The notes below the pieces were generated by a model. The model ran no database searches, was not told where the DNA came from, and saw only the letters and a program-made list of their open reading frames with translations. Made by a program: the position numbers and the translations under genes. From assembly GCA_000727475.1 (NCBI GenBank), contig KL647289.1:4406019-4470018 (forward strand): DNA of 64,000 nt. The letters are read 5' to 3'. Of the stretch, positions 45,083 through 56,222 are shown piece by piece (position 1 is the first letter of the stretch; every line of letters starts with the position of its first letter). The DNA is from Sarcocystis neurona. Taxonomy: Eukaryota; Apicomplexa; Conoidasida; Eucoccidiorida; Sarcocystidae.

Positions 45083-47560
45083 ATGGGTCCTCCCAGACGG
45101 AGCGACTCTCGACACTTTGGAGAGAAAAAGTCGCGCAGTCATCACCTGCTGCCAATCCCCTGCATTGAAATTCCAGCTGCGATATTGCCGTCGTCGTCCT
45201 CTGTTTTTGGGCTCATTGTGGCTGACAATTTTTGGCCGCAGGTCACGCCTGGTGGCGCAGCTTGCGGCTCTCGGTGTGGCGCCGCCGTGTCCGCTGCTCC
45301 TCTTCGTGTTCTGCTGCTGCCGCCGGCTTCCAGCTTGCCCTGCGACACGTTGCCACACACAGCACAAGATGTTACGCGTAGGCTACTGCGGCAGCCGGGT
45401 ACAGGAGAAGACGCTGCCGCAGATACCGCCTCGGCAGAGGCCAGAGAAGACTTTCTTACTCAAAGTTCAGTTCTCCGTCTTGCGCGTCAGGCCCGCCTCG
45501 CCCGCGAATTGCTCGCGGTAGGCTATCAAATAGCTGGTGTGTGGCTACGAGTTGACCAAGGCGAACATGCGTTCGAAGAGTGTGTGAGTCGCGTCGTACA
45601 GCAGCATCAACGGTATCAACAGCATAGCCTTATCAGCTCCATGACCAGTGCCATTGTCAAAGCGAACGCGTCCAGCCTCCAGCTTTCGCTTGTCGCTGGA
45701 AAGGAGCCGACAGATCACCGCTGCTGCTTCGTCTTCTTCTCATCTCGCAACGCGTCGAGAGGGCTGATAAATCCGGAGAAAGAAGCTCTTAGTGCGCTAG
45801 GCTACTACACCTCGGGGTCAAACGTAGCTTCTCTAGTAATCCGCCGACTTCCAGTAGTCATTCGCCAGGTTGAACACCCACTGCCTCCTATTCCGTTGAT
45901 GCGATCTGTCGTATACAGCACCTTCTTTCCCCTACAACTGGAACTGAGTTTTGTACCTTCTAAAACCTTTACGTACTACTTTCATGCACGTGGTCAGCAA
46001 CTGTCTGCTGCTCTCGCGTCCCAGTTGTATTTAAGCTTTGCTGCTGTTCTCTCCCCGCCTATTTTGGCGTCCTGTGTCGTAGCGGAGCCACTGCGTGCAC
46101 CGACGGGTCGTTGTATGACAGTCCGGTCCTCTAGTGCACCACGAGGGTGTGGCAACGGTGCAGGTTCTTCCATGTTCGGAACGCAGCTCTGCCGTGGGTC
46201 GGCGACGTCTTCGAACGAGAAGGCGGAGGTTCACAGCATTTGTACAGCGCCGAGAAAGGTGGCAGAGAAGCCGCGGAGTCCCGTGGCGAACTCTGACTGC
46301 CCGACGCGTTACGGCATTAACTCGACGCTTTCATCAATACCGGGAGAACAACCTTCTAGCCCCGACTTGTTTGTAAGCAGCTGTGGAGAATCAGCACGAT
46401 ATTTGTCTGTCGTGTTGTCGGATTTGTCAGAAAACGCGTGGGACAGGTTTTACGCGGAGACGAATTTCACGAGAGCTTACTCCTGTTCCCCTCTTTGTTT
46501 CCTTCAACCTCTGCTAGTAGGAGACGTAGTGTCCCGATACGAAATCTCACTCGACTTTTCGCCTGAGCCTCCAGATCAACGCGTCCACCTGGGTGAAACG
46601 TCTTTACCTGTACCCGTTCATGTCAAGTTCCGAGTCGCCCCATGTGATGACACCTACGACGTAGCTTCTAGCAACTCGTTTGTCTACGAAGAAACAGAGG
46701 TTTTCGACGGTGGATTGCCGAGCTTGCACCCCCGTCTGATTTTGTTTGTGAAAGGTGAGTTCGTCGCTGCAGTAGTAGCTGGCGTAAATGCATCCGTGGA
46801 GCATCTCCGAAAGTCCCTGTCTGCGGACGCTGCTGCCGCAGTAGCGCCGCGCATAGTCGAGCGCCTCGCAGACGCGTGTGCTGCGTACTGTCATTTAAAG
46901 AGGCAACAACAGGAGCAGAAACCGCACAATAGTCTTACCTCGAAGCGGCAGGGACAGCAATCAGCGTCACAAAGTGTGGCCCCGCTGGAGATTCGGCGCT
47001 TTCACCTGATAAATCTGGCTACGCCATTACACGGAGGAAGGCAGAGTTACGACGGCGCCACTGGTACGCTGCTTTTAAGTGACTTCAGCAACTCAGAAGA
47101 GACACAGGATGCTGCGACGGGAGCAACTGTTGAACGATTTGAGTTTCTCCTGGGGGTTCCGCCGGCAGCAGTAGTCCCCCACAGCATTTTAAAAGACGGT
47201 GGCGGGGCCGTTGCTTTACGTGTTGACAATGTGTTCAACCAGAGGGTCGTGCCCCACGAACTGGGTCGCGAGCACCAGCAATCAGAGTCAATCACACACA
47301 CGCTGCAGCAGAGTTCTGCCCAAACAACATCTGGAGTGAGGTCTCAACCGGCTGCTGGGTTCTGGAACGACCTACAGCAACGCGCTACTAAGGAGATGAC
47401 TGACCGGCAACAAGCGCATGGTGGAGTAACTTCTGCCTCTAGAAAAGGAGACACGAGCAGGATTTTGCTGTGCGCGAGTCTGGTACTGCTAACGATGGTA
47501 GTTGCCATGTATATACTGTTTTCACCGGCCGCGCGAATTAACGAGCGTGACACTCCGTAG
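45083..47560 (+). CDS. odr4: ODR4-like membrane protein
   Basis: ODR4 family proteins sit in the ER membrane, where in animals they help deliver certain receptors and act with the Ufm1 protease UFSP2. This 825-residue frame matches the family layout. An N-terminal strand (VFGLIVAD) is followed by a helix and strand ARLARELLAVGYQIAGVWL, as in the ARQ..RMLPGGL.VLGVF block. A late block, PRLILFVKGEFVAAVVAG, then runs through a long helix to APRIVERLADACA, as in G.v.....v......a...l..D...t...R. Next comes EIRRFHLINLATPLHGG, then a single C-terminal membrane helix (LLCASLVLLTMVVAMYILF) before a short tail. The middle (about residues 330-430) is a Ser/Arg/Cys-rich insert. Similarity is by pattern, not close identity. 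The ATG at 45083 is the first in frame, but the frame is open a little further upstream and an acceptor (AAATTCCAG, about 45174) could mark a spliced start. Confidence 0.6.
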   Translation: MGPPRRSDSRHFGEKKSRSHHLLPIPCIEIPAAILPSSSSVFGLIVADNFWPQVTPGGAACGSRCGAAVSAAPLRVLLLPPASSLPCDTLPHTAQDVTRRLLRQPGTGEDAAADTASAEAREDFLTQSSVLRLARQARLARELLAVGYQIAGVWLRVDQGEHAFEECVSRVVQQHQRYQQHSLISSMTSAIVKANASSLQLSLVAGKEPTDHRCCFVFFSSRNASRGLINPEKEALSALGYYTSGSNVASLVIRRLPVVIRQVEHPLPPIPLMRSVVYSTFFPLQLELSFVPSKTFTYYFHARGQQLSAALASQLYLSFAAVLSPPILASCVVAEPLRAPTGRCMTVRSSSAPRGCGNGAGSSMFGTQLCRGSATSSNEKAEVHSICTAPRKVAEKPRSPVANSDCPTRYGINSTLSSIPGEQPSSPDLFVSSCGESARYLSVVLSDLSENAWDRFYAETNFTRAYSCSPLCFLQPLLVGDVVSRYEISLDFSPEPPDQRVHLGETSLPVPVHVKFRVAPCDDTYDVASSNSFVYEETEVFDGGLPSLHPRLILFVKGEFVAAVVAGVNASVEHLRKSLSADAAAAVAPRIVERLADACAAYCHLKRQQQEQKPHNSLTSKRQGQQSASQSVAPLEIRRFHLINLATPLHGGRQSYDGATGTLLLSDFSNSEETQDAATGATVERFEFLLGVPPAAVVPHSILKDGGGAVALRVDNVFNQRVVPHELGREHQQSESITHTLQQSSAQTTSGVRSQPAAGFWNDLQQRATKEMTDRQQAHGGVTSASRKGDTSRILLCASLVLLTMVVAMYILFSPAARINERDTP

Positions 47561-48762
47561 TGCGTGGCTTTCACCCTGCCTACAGAAGGCATATCAACGT
47601 TACGTGCATGACGTATCCCTTCTAATACAGGACGCTGCCAGTCTCTCTCAGTGCTAAGGGAGGGCGCTCCGCATGAAGTAGCTAAGGAAATTTTTCTCAG
47701 TTTTGCACGCCATGCGATTCTCGCATTCCACAGGGAATCCGACAGAAGCAGCCCTCACGTGTACACGTGTGCCTGTGTAGACAGCGACTTCGGCGCAAGT
47801 ACCACTGTCGTTTTATTGGTGACCAGTCACCATTGTGAGGGGTTAGACACCGCCGGTGGAAACACGCACTGAAGCGTCAAAGATTTCAGTGGAGAAGCCT
47901 TTTGGCACCGAGCGCGTCCTTTGTGGACGGATAATATAAATTTGTTCGTGCAGAGATTAATGCCCGTGGAGACTCAGGGCTGATCAAAAGTTGCGTATAT
48001 CGTGGAGGGTAGCACATGCGGACAGCTACCGTGGATAGTACATGGACACACATATGTAATAGCTTACGAACGACCGGTGTCCGGTTCCTCTGAGTTTAAC
48101 GGGTGCTGCGAGTTGTGCTGGGAGACACGCTCCGGAGAGCTTGTATATGCTAGCGAGCGCTGGCGTTTGAGACACCCACTCACCATTCCATTGTGGGGGA
48201 ATCAGTTGATGCATATCCTCGTGTACGCTGGTACATATTGGTGGTAAGGCGTAAAGGTGATCCGGTGTTCGGGTTTAATTCATGTAAAAATGCACGTGGG
48301 TTACTCAATCAATGCAAGACATAGAATATGGGATTGCTACACGGGAATGCACAGTACAGGGACTAAAGGACCAACTGACACAGCGTAGGTAGCGCCCTTG
48401 TGTAAAGGTAAGCGTATGATTGAGTGTAGGAGTATATTTCGATTTTGCTTCCCTACGTTCACTTCCTCTCACCTGGTCAGACAAAGCGCGTTACGAGTGC
48501 GTATGTCTTGCTATGCTTAGCGCACCTCGTGCGCACTATTTTCTTTGCCACCCGTGTAATCAAAACAATGTCAGAAGCGTAGAGTGAACAGCAGAGGCCA
48601 CGAGCTCTCAGCGTGCCAAGGAACGGTTCAACACACGTCATACGGAAGAAGAGAAACTTCCTGTTGCAAAATGTCTACTTTTAACCATTTGCTTGTCTTC
48701 GATTGAACGCCTCGGATGTTGAGCGCATCCAGATCACACGTGCCACTTTCGTGGCTATACGG
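47561..48762. other. Spacer between convergent genes
   Basis: This lies between the 3' ends of the ODR4-like gene and the mitochondrial carrier gene. It holds only short frames (for example 48002-48247 plus, 47651-47872 plus), none protein-like enough to call. Confidence 0.5.
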
Positions 48763-51700
48763 TCAATGGTGCTGCATGCAGGCATCATATATAACAGCGC
48801 CGGTGCTCATTCCAGTGGAAGCCCGTAGCGTCCCCCATCCCACTCGAAAGCGCTTCGCAAGTAGAACGTTTTTGTTCCAGAACTGAGGCTCTTGCCTCAC
48901 CCGATACAAAAGACGCATTAAGATGTCTCGAATTGAAGGAGGGGGACAGTGTAGTGGGGCAGCCAGCTGCACGCTGCGAACATAGTTGACGGGCGAGGAT
49001 AGCAGGACGCCCAACGAAGCAGCTAAAGTATTCTGCAAAAAGTTGACACAGACACGGGCCCTCCGCTCACTGGTGCCTGAACAAGAAACGCAGCCACAGC
49101 AGCAGCCGTGGCACGCATCTACGTGCACGCAGGAAAGGCGACAGACAGGCTGTTGTTCGTGGCCATGGGAGGGCGGTATAACGGCGACGGGCGACATGAG
49201 GACGGACGCATACGTTCCGAATAGGCCGCAGTGGTGAATAACGGCTTTTCAGCGTGAGCCTTCTTCAGAAAGGACAGCAGCACCAGTGGGAAGTTTGGTC
49301 GTGATGAGTTTTTCTAAATCGTTTACAGGGAAAGCCTCACAGGCGGATAGCCACTTGAAGAGACAGGCTCGTCTACATGTATGTAACCGCTTGTACGTAG
49401 GTGTATGTGGACCTGCAGGACAGGTATTCGCGGTTGTAGGAGTCGAGATTCATCGCTCGTACTGCGATACTCTACAGTGAAGGATGTCTTCTGCATTCCA
49501 CAGCTGAAGGGGAACTAAACGGCGGATCGCCTGAACGGGTTGAATCCAGCGCCGTCAATGATGCCATGTTTTCTTCACCAAAATGTCGAACTGTCGAACG
49601 AACAGGAAAGAATCTGTTTGTGTTACCCTCAACATGTACTGCACGCCGAGCAGCATTACTGCAGGCGTCCCAGAGTGAAGGCGCATCACTGGCGGCGGGT
49701 GCCGCGGGGGATGCCGACTGCGATTCCGAACACAGCAGTTTACCTCTCGTGTGCGATCCAGCCTCCATATCATTTGTAGAATAGGTTCTACACTCTTTCA
49801 GGGTATCCGCCACTGGAGGCGAGGCCGACGATGCGACGGAACACGCGGTAGCAGTCAAAGAATGCCGCGTAGTTGTGAAAACTGCACCGAAGACAGCTTC
49901 TCGCCATATGGTTGCTAATATAGCCCGGTACAAGGTCGCCACGCCTGGGAACAGAGTAGGAGTAAGCGGCAGCAGCAGTTGCGGAGGTGAATGAGTGTTA
50001 ATGTCTTGGATGTAGGGCACTGAGGAAAGGGAGAAAGGGCGGGGCTACGAGGGAGTCTTAGAACGCTGACGGGTGAAAAAGAAACAGAGGGCTCGCGCAT
50101 GGAACGAAGCGCAATGGAAGAGAGGGTAAGAAGATTTAGAGCACAGAGAGGGGAGCAAACGGTAAGGTGAAGAGAAAACTGTCACACTTGCCTAGACCTC
50201 TAGCTTGCAAACAAATATAGTCTGTTTCTAGTCGCGTATTTGCTGTTGCGCGTCTATACATGTAAACGACACACTTGTATATGGGGACGAAACACGTGCA
50301 TGTTAGTATTTGTACGTATCAACACGACATCCTGCAGAGTATTCACCTGGCACTACATGGTTTGTCCTCCTTGGAACGATTGCAATCACTCCTCCGTACA
50401 TTTGGTCTCGCTGTTTTGTACACAGTTGTGACCTCTCAATGCGCAGGAACCCGTAACTGTCCTGCCTCTCACCGCCTCTTACAGGCAACGAAAAAAAATT
50501 CCCTCTTCCTCTTACCCCAGTGATAGTGTGGGCATGGGTTCCTGCAAATGCACTGCTTTCTCGACTATTTACAGCCTCCACTTGACGCCACAATCGTTTC
50601 GCGAGTCATTGTACGCGCGGAGAATGTCCGAGTAGTGCTCGCATTTTTCGGCGGCGAAGACACCCTTGCCCCTATCTCGGCAACTTTTGCAGCCGTGCAC
50701 TCGCGCAACGTATACGGTACATGTTCCACATTTACCGTCTGTAGTGTTTGATGCTGGCGAAGCCTTACCACCGTGGCGCATCGACCAAAAGAACGCCTCA
50801 GACGGGTTTCGTGCATGATCGCTCCAGCTTGCGTACTTGGTCATGTTCAAAGGGTGACACAACAAAGCGCTTGCCACTCCGACCAGCTGGCCTGTTAATG
50901 CCAATGTTGACGCTGACTTAGGTGTGGCCTCCTGCTGCGTACGGCTTCGGTGGTGCATCTTGATTTTCCCTTGGGCGTCATTCTGTTGCTGTTGCGGGCA
51001 AGTCATGGAGGGTGGGGTACCGGAAGACAAGAGTTTGAGAATATTACTCTCTGCTGACAAGGCAGCAAAGAGGACGCCAATAAACAGGACAGCAGTTTAG
51101 GAGCGAAAACGAGGTTGCACTGGAATACCTCCACGTGAGCGTTTGTTACGCGAAATACATTGGTATCTCGATAACTTGGCCGACACAAGCAGCAGAAAGG
51201 GAACCGCGCAGCTCTGAATGTGGGCAAGTGCAGACAACAGACGACGGAACCTGAAGGCTCCAGAATGCTAAGTTTGGTCAAGCAACGAAGAAAGCAACGT
51301 AGACCGCAGCCCTGAAGGGGTTTTGAGTTGTACTCGCCAAAATGAGTCTATTGTAGCTCGGAGCGTGTGACTCCCTTTGTCGATGGTCAAGCCGAAGGAT
51401 GACACACTTGTCGCAAAGTGGCTTGCGCTTTCCCTAGTTGTTCAGATAACAGTGAGTTAACATGATTTTTCTTGTACTGCGCACTTTTTTTCTGTAACAC
51501 GTAGCAGAGTGCGCGAGCTTTTTTGCTCTTCGACCCGCATTCTCGTTCTCTTTGCATACAGTAGAACACTGCCGTAGTTGAGTATTTCACGGATGCACTC
51601 TTCAGGGCAATACCAGCGAAATCTCGTGGCTGCAGCGGACAGGCTGGGAGCAGAAGACACGCACTCAAAAGTGGAAGCCACACTTCACGTCTCTTGAAAT

Positions 51701-53581
51701 AAAATCAAGGCAGGGCACGCCGGATGTCCTAGAGTCAACGGCTGTGCTACGTAAATGCGATTCAAGTATGTCTTCGTCTTGTCCTTTGTGATAGGGCTCC
51801 TTGGAGTGTCGACGAGCGCTCTGGATAAAGGTCGAGATGGGGGGATGGTACGGAGACGGCAGAGAGAAAGTCCTTAGAAGTTCGAATTATGTAGCCAGCA
51901 TGGAACAATATCTATAGAAGACTTGAACGTGAGCTAAGGTATGGGGATGTGGACGCGAAGGGCACGTGCAGAGCTGCAAAAATGGATAACAACAGACGAA
52001 AAAAGAATTTGTACTGCGAGATCTGCGAAGGATAGTGTGGAACAAAAAAAACACGTTACTTGGAAAACAATTAAGGAATATAACTTGTCTCCTGTGTAGG
52101 GGAATACAATTTGTTTCCTGTGTAGGTAAGCTGCCGTGTATGAAGCCACTTTGCAATTGTTTGCTGACATCTTACAGGGCAACTCAGTCCCGGCAATACA
52201 TCTGTATGGTCAAGCAACACTTGCAAGATGTTATTGCAATTTTTACAGTAGTCCGGTTAGTTGAAGTGTCCGGCACACGAGGTAACACGTAGGAAAAATG
52301 TGTCCTAGGCAATTTATACGTTGACGGGGATCCTCTGCAACGGGTGCGCATACACACGTCACTGAGCCTCATATGCAATTACAGCAGCAGGCGAATAAAG
52401 AAAACAAATGGTGACATAGAGTTGTAAGAATTGTTCTTTTTCCCCAGCCTATCGGATGACAAGATCAACACCTGCCCACTTCTGGATATTCTAGCTGAAG
52501 GTAAACACCTGCCACACCTCTCGCGACCCGCTCCCTGTTCCTACAGTGGACTGTCGTAAAAAGCCTTACCGAGCGGATAATAAACTCCCGTGTTGACTGC
52601 TCGGTAAAGGAAAGTGTTTGCAAGGCCCTGATAGGGTTTACGCCAAATTGAACGGTCTAAAAAAGACCTGGCGCGCGTTACCGATAAGAATAATGCTGCA
52701 GAAAGCAGGTTGACGTCAAGCAGTCTTTCGTGACGCATTCGAACCCTGAACTTCTGTTCGGACTCCATTGGAGCCCGTAAGTGTTGGCGCCATTCAGTGC
52801 GGGTCAATGAAATTTTTTAGGTTCGCCTTCCCGTGGAGTCTCCGTCTATGCGTTCGAATCATCTACTGAGGCGAAACACGCACACTCAGGACGGCTGTAC
52901 CTAGAGAGAGGTAAGGCGGCACAACATTGCAAGCATTTGTGGTAGGCTGCGCGTGAATGTACGGGAGCAATGGGAGATGGACGCCTTCAGCGGGCGTTGA
53001 GAAACTGAAAATGCGCTTCTTCCATCATCTGGCATTAGTGCGCTGATCGCTCTCACGCGGCGCACGCCCCAAACTGAAACGAGGACACGTGCATGTATCG
53101 TGCACTGTTCACAAAGGAAGAAACGCAGTCTATCGTATGTGCGAAACCGTCGGCCGGCAAAGTATACAGTGGTCGGGTCGGGAATTGAGCGTAGCTATGT
53201 ATGTGTTTGTACACTGTGTACACGCTGTAGCATTCATGCTCTTGTGAATGTTGACCTCTTTCAGGACTTTTTCTGCTACGCCTAATATTCATTTACAAGC
53301 ATGAGTACTACTGTTTTCTCACATTAACCTTCCAGTGGTGAATGGCACGATTCGTCTTCTTACAAGAACGAGCCTTCCCACCAGAGTACCGTAAATTTAC
53401 CTTTGTCGAAAGGCGTGAATAGAACAGATGCCACTGCTCCAGTCAACAGACCGCAGACGACGCACCGATTCAGCTCACACACGTTTTGTCCACGCTCAGG
53501 GAGACGAGACTTTGGTGTAGATTCGTCCCGAGGTACTAGATTTTGAGAAGGTTTCGGCGCTGGGTCAGCTTCTGCAGCCAT
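48763..53581 (-). CDS. Mitochondrial carrier family protein, five exons
   Basis: Carrier family proteins move metabolites across the mitochondrial inner membrane, using three repeats of two helices each. Exons (minus) are 53581-53401, 52695-52570, 51053-50769, 49944-49744 and 49076-48763. Every intron falls in phase 1 and the joined frame is 368 residues. Repeat 1 has GLLTGAVASVLFTPFDK, then a loop and PYQGLANTFLYRAVNTGVYY. Repeat 2 has GQLVGVASALLCHPLNMTK and GVATLYRAILATIWREAVFG. Repeat 3 has NTLAASLGVLLSSPVNYVRS and RFRVGWGTLRASTGMSTG, then YDACM. The three P-x-[DE]-x-x-[KR] signatures are degenerate: Asp is kept in the first, but Asn replaces it in the second and third. A polar insert of about 40 residues with QQQQ lies before repeat 2. 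Intron 2 is about 1.5 kb. The substrate cannot be told from sequence. An in-frame upstream ATG (53629) would add 16 residues. Confidence 0.85.
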
Positions 53582-56222
53582 GCTGTCATGGAGCTTCGCC
53601 TTCGAAAGTTTCAAACTTCGACAGAACAATGTTCCGGAAAAGCTTGACCTGAGCTACCCACCGAGCGGGTGGAATGAGGGTGTATGCTACACTTACAAGT
53701 TACGTTTGGTGCACTGTGTAAGTGGTACGCATAGAACGAAGCAGTTCGCCACTATGAAGTTTTATACATCGCTTGAGTTCTCCGGAAGACACTGTAAAAT
53801 TCGTATGTCGCGTGGAAGTCAAGTTCTTCAGCTACGACCCGGAAGGCAGGAGAACCAAGTTACAGTAACTAGATCCTTCAGCGTCCAAAACTTGGTTGTG
53901 GCGGCCCTGCAACAGCCGCAGGCGTTACCACTTTTTGCAGCGTCCGACAAGCGGGAGGCGACAACTGGTATTTTGCTATGTGATGTATGGCAATAAAAAC
54001 TATATCCGAGGCAGTGGCCGAGAGTGGAAGCACTCAATGGCGGAAGGTGTAAAGTCTGCTTCAGGCGCAGCTATTGTGCTGAGAAATAGGGACCACTTAA
54101 CATTCCAGAATGTTCAGAGGCGCGTCCGTCTGCATTTCCGTACGATAGCAGACCTCAGTGGAGGAAGGGCAAGCACCGAAATCGGGGGAAACGCGAAAGA
54201 ATGGCATAGGAAAACATTCATGCACACGGGAGCAGCTAGTGGCTGCTGTCACGCGCCAGAAACGGCAATTTTCTGCAGAATTTGCCAGGACTTTGACAGT
54301 AGAGCAAACCACAGCACTGCACCTTTGACGTAGCCTCCGCAGGTGGTAAACACATCACAGCAGTCGAAATTCCATTTTCAACGTCGTCTCCCGACGATCT
54401 TTCAGAACGACGTGCACAACCGAAAGTGTATGTATGTGAATAATGTGGTGTGAAAGTACAGAGACGATCACACTCACAATGCACTGCGGCGGCCGTTGAT
54501 ACGCAAACTTGAGCCGACCAAAGATATGTTCACCTTAGACAGGGGTGTAGCTTGCTTCGGGCGAGTGAGGAACTATCATTTCCGCATGTACCTGAAATAC
54601 AGAAGCGTACAATCGTGTTATGCTCCTAAGGTGAACGCACCGTAAAGACGTATGCGTGTCGCTACGGTGGTATACATCTGACGCATATGCAGACCAGACT
54701 AGTGCAGCTAGCAGCCAGTGCAGTGTCATCCTCGCGTAGCACTGTTGCTGGCGTTTATTTCAGAGGGTTGACTGCCTTATGTAAAGCAAGACGACAGCGA
54801 CGTTGTCCTACCTTAGCACCCGAAGCTGTTTAAAAAAGAAAGGGTGAGATGCCTAATGAGTAGAAACAGACTTTTTCCCAAGCGAGTACGAGCAACGACA
54901 TCTGCAGAGCCGCAGGAGCTGCACCGGTGCGGGGCTCGCACAGGATACCTTCCTACCGATTTCATCTTTGCACAGCCGAGTAAGACCTGTGTGTGGTTTT
55001 GAGTACACCTGTGTATATGCGTGACCCTACCTACAGAAGTTGTATAGGAGGTGAAATAATTGAACTTGTCGCCTTATCGGACAAGCCACGTAAACATGCA
55101 TACATCAGAAATGGGCGAAATATAATACATCATCGGCACGTGAGTCCGTGTGCATATACGTACGTATGTACACATACATGTAAACTGTGGCGGGTACGCA
55201 CAGTTACATATTTTCTGTGTAGTTCGCCTATTTGTGCTGAGCGCACCGTGTACAAATGTGTGTGTATAGTTCAAGACTCGCGCATGACCACAGTTGCCGT
55301 GCTTTCCAGTAAGGTTGGCAGCTTCAGCTCGGGATTTGTAACCTTTTTATGGCAAGTAGGCGCGTGACCACGCGGACGTATGAGTGTCCGTTGGCAGGTG
55401 TTACCAGGGGAAAAATCCGGCTGCGTGGTCCCCATGGTGGACTTGCAGGTACAAATGTTTTCTATTATTTCAGGAGCGTGAAACGCTCTCTCAGGTGTAG
55501 ACCTTAGTCTACCTAGCAACACCAGCTACCACGGTCCAGCCGGTTCTCCTTCTTGGCGCAAACTGCACTTACTGTTGTGCCGCTACGCGGAAGCTGCGGA
55601 CCTGCGACCACAGTGGTACGAATAATGAAGGTAGAAGCATCCACAGTGAAGCAGGTGGGGCCCTACAGAGCAACACGAATCTGCCAAGGAGCAGCAGCGA
55701 AGCAGCCGTAGGAATCTGTGTAGAAACGACGCTGGCACTTCAACGGCATCAGGACGAACAGCAGCTGCAGCAGCGCGGTGGGGGTTGGTGCTCGTAGACG
55801 CTGTTTATCTTACTCTACGACCATCTTGAACGGTGGTGCACGTTCCCTGGCTCGCGGTGGTCGCCTTTGTCTATACTGTTGTCGGCCACAGTCAACCCCA
55901 CAAGCAAATACTCAGTCGCCCCGCCGGCGCGGCGCGGCGCTGCGCGGGAGCGGTGAGGTCGTGTTTGATACGAGGTGACAACGCAGAACAGTCTGAGCGG
56001 CACCGACACGGACAATCGCCTGAAGCCGCGCCGGGCGGCTCCGTACGGGCACCACTAGTCCAAGTACTGCATGTGGGATAGCTGTTTTTGTCTCTGTCTC
56101 CTTCCTCTCTTCTTTCCCTCAGACTCGTTTTTCATGTGTTGTCTTCCGTGCAACGTGAGCGAGCCACGCGTTCATCGTAGGGTGCTCTTGTCGCGTGCAA
56201 CAGCAGACATCTCGTCCTTGCA
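53582..56222. other. Intergenic region between divergent genes
   Basis: This holds the 5' regions of the carrier (minus) and the acidic protein gene (plus). Two overlapping plus-strand frames, 53580-53996 and 53896-54333, are open but differ in frame and overlap the carrier 5' end, so neither is called. A C/T-rich run ending CTTTCCCTCAG at about 56120 just upstream of 56223 looks like a splice acceptor, so the acidic-protein gene may have a 5' untranslated exon. The rest shows only short frames. Confidence 0.4.

Noticed and set aside
44897..45367. Minus-strand frame of 156 codons overlapping the start of the ODR4-like gene
   Set aside because: Parts look protein-like, but it overlaps the ODR4-like frame antisense and I could not extend it by splicing. 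It is left as unresolved.
53580..54333. Two overlapping plus-strand frames (138 and 145 codons) divergent from the carrier gene
   Set aside because: They are in different frames, overlap the carrier 5' end and each other, and show no family feature or splice support.
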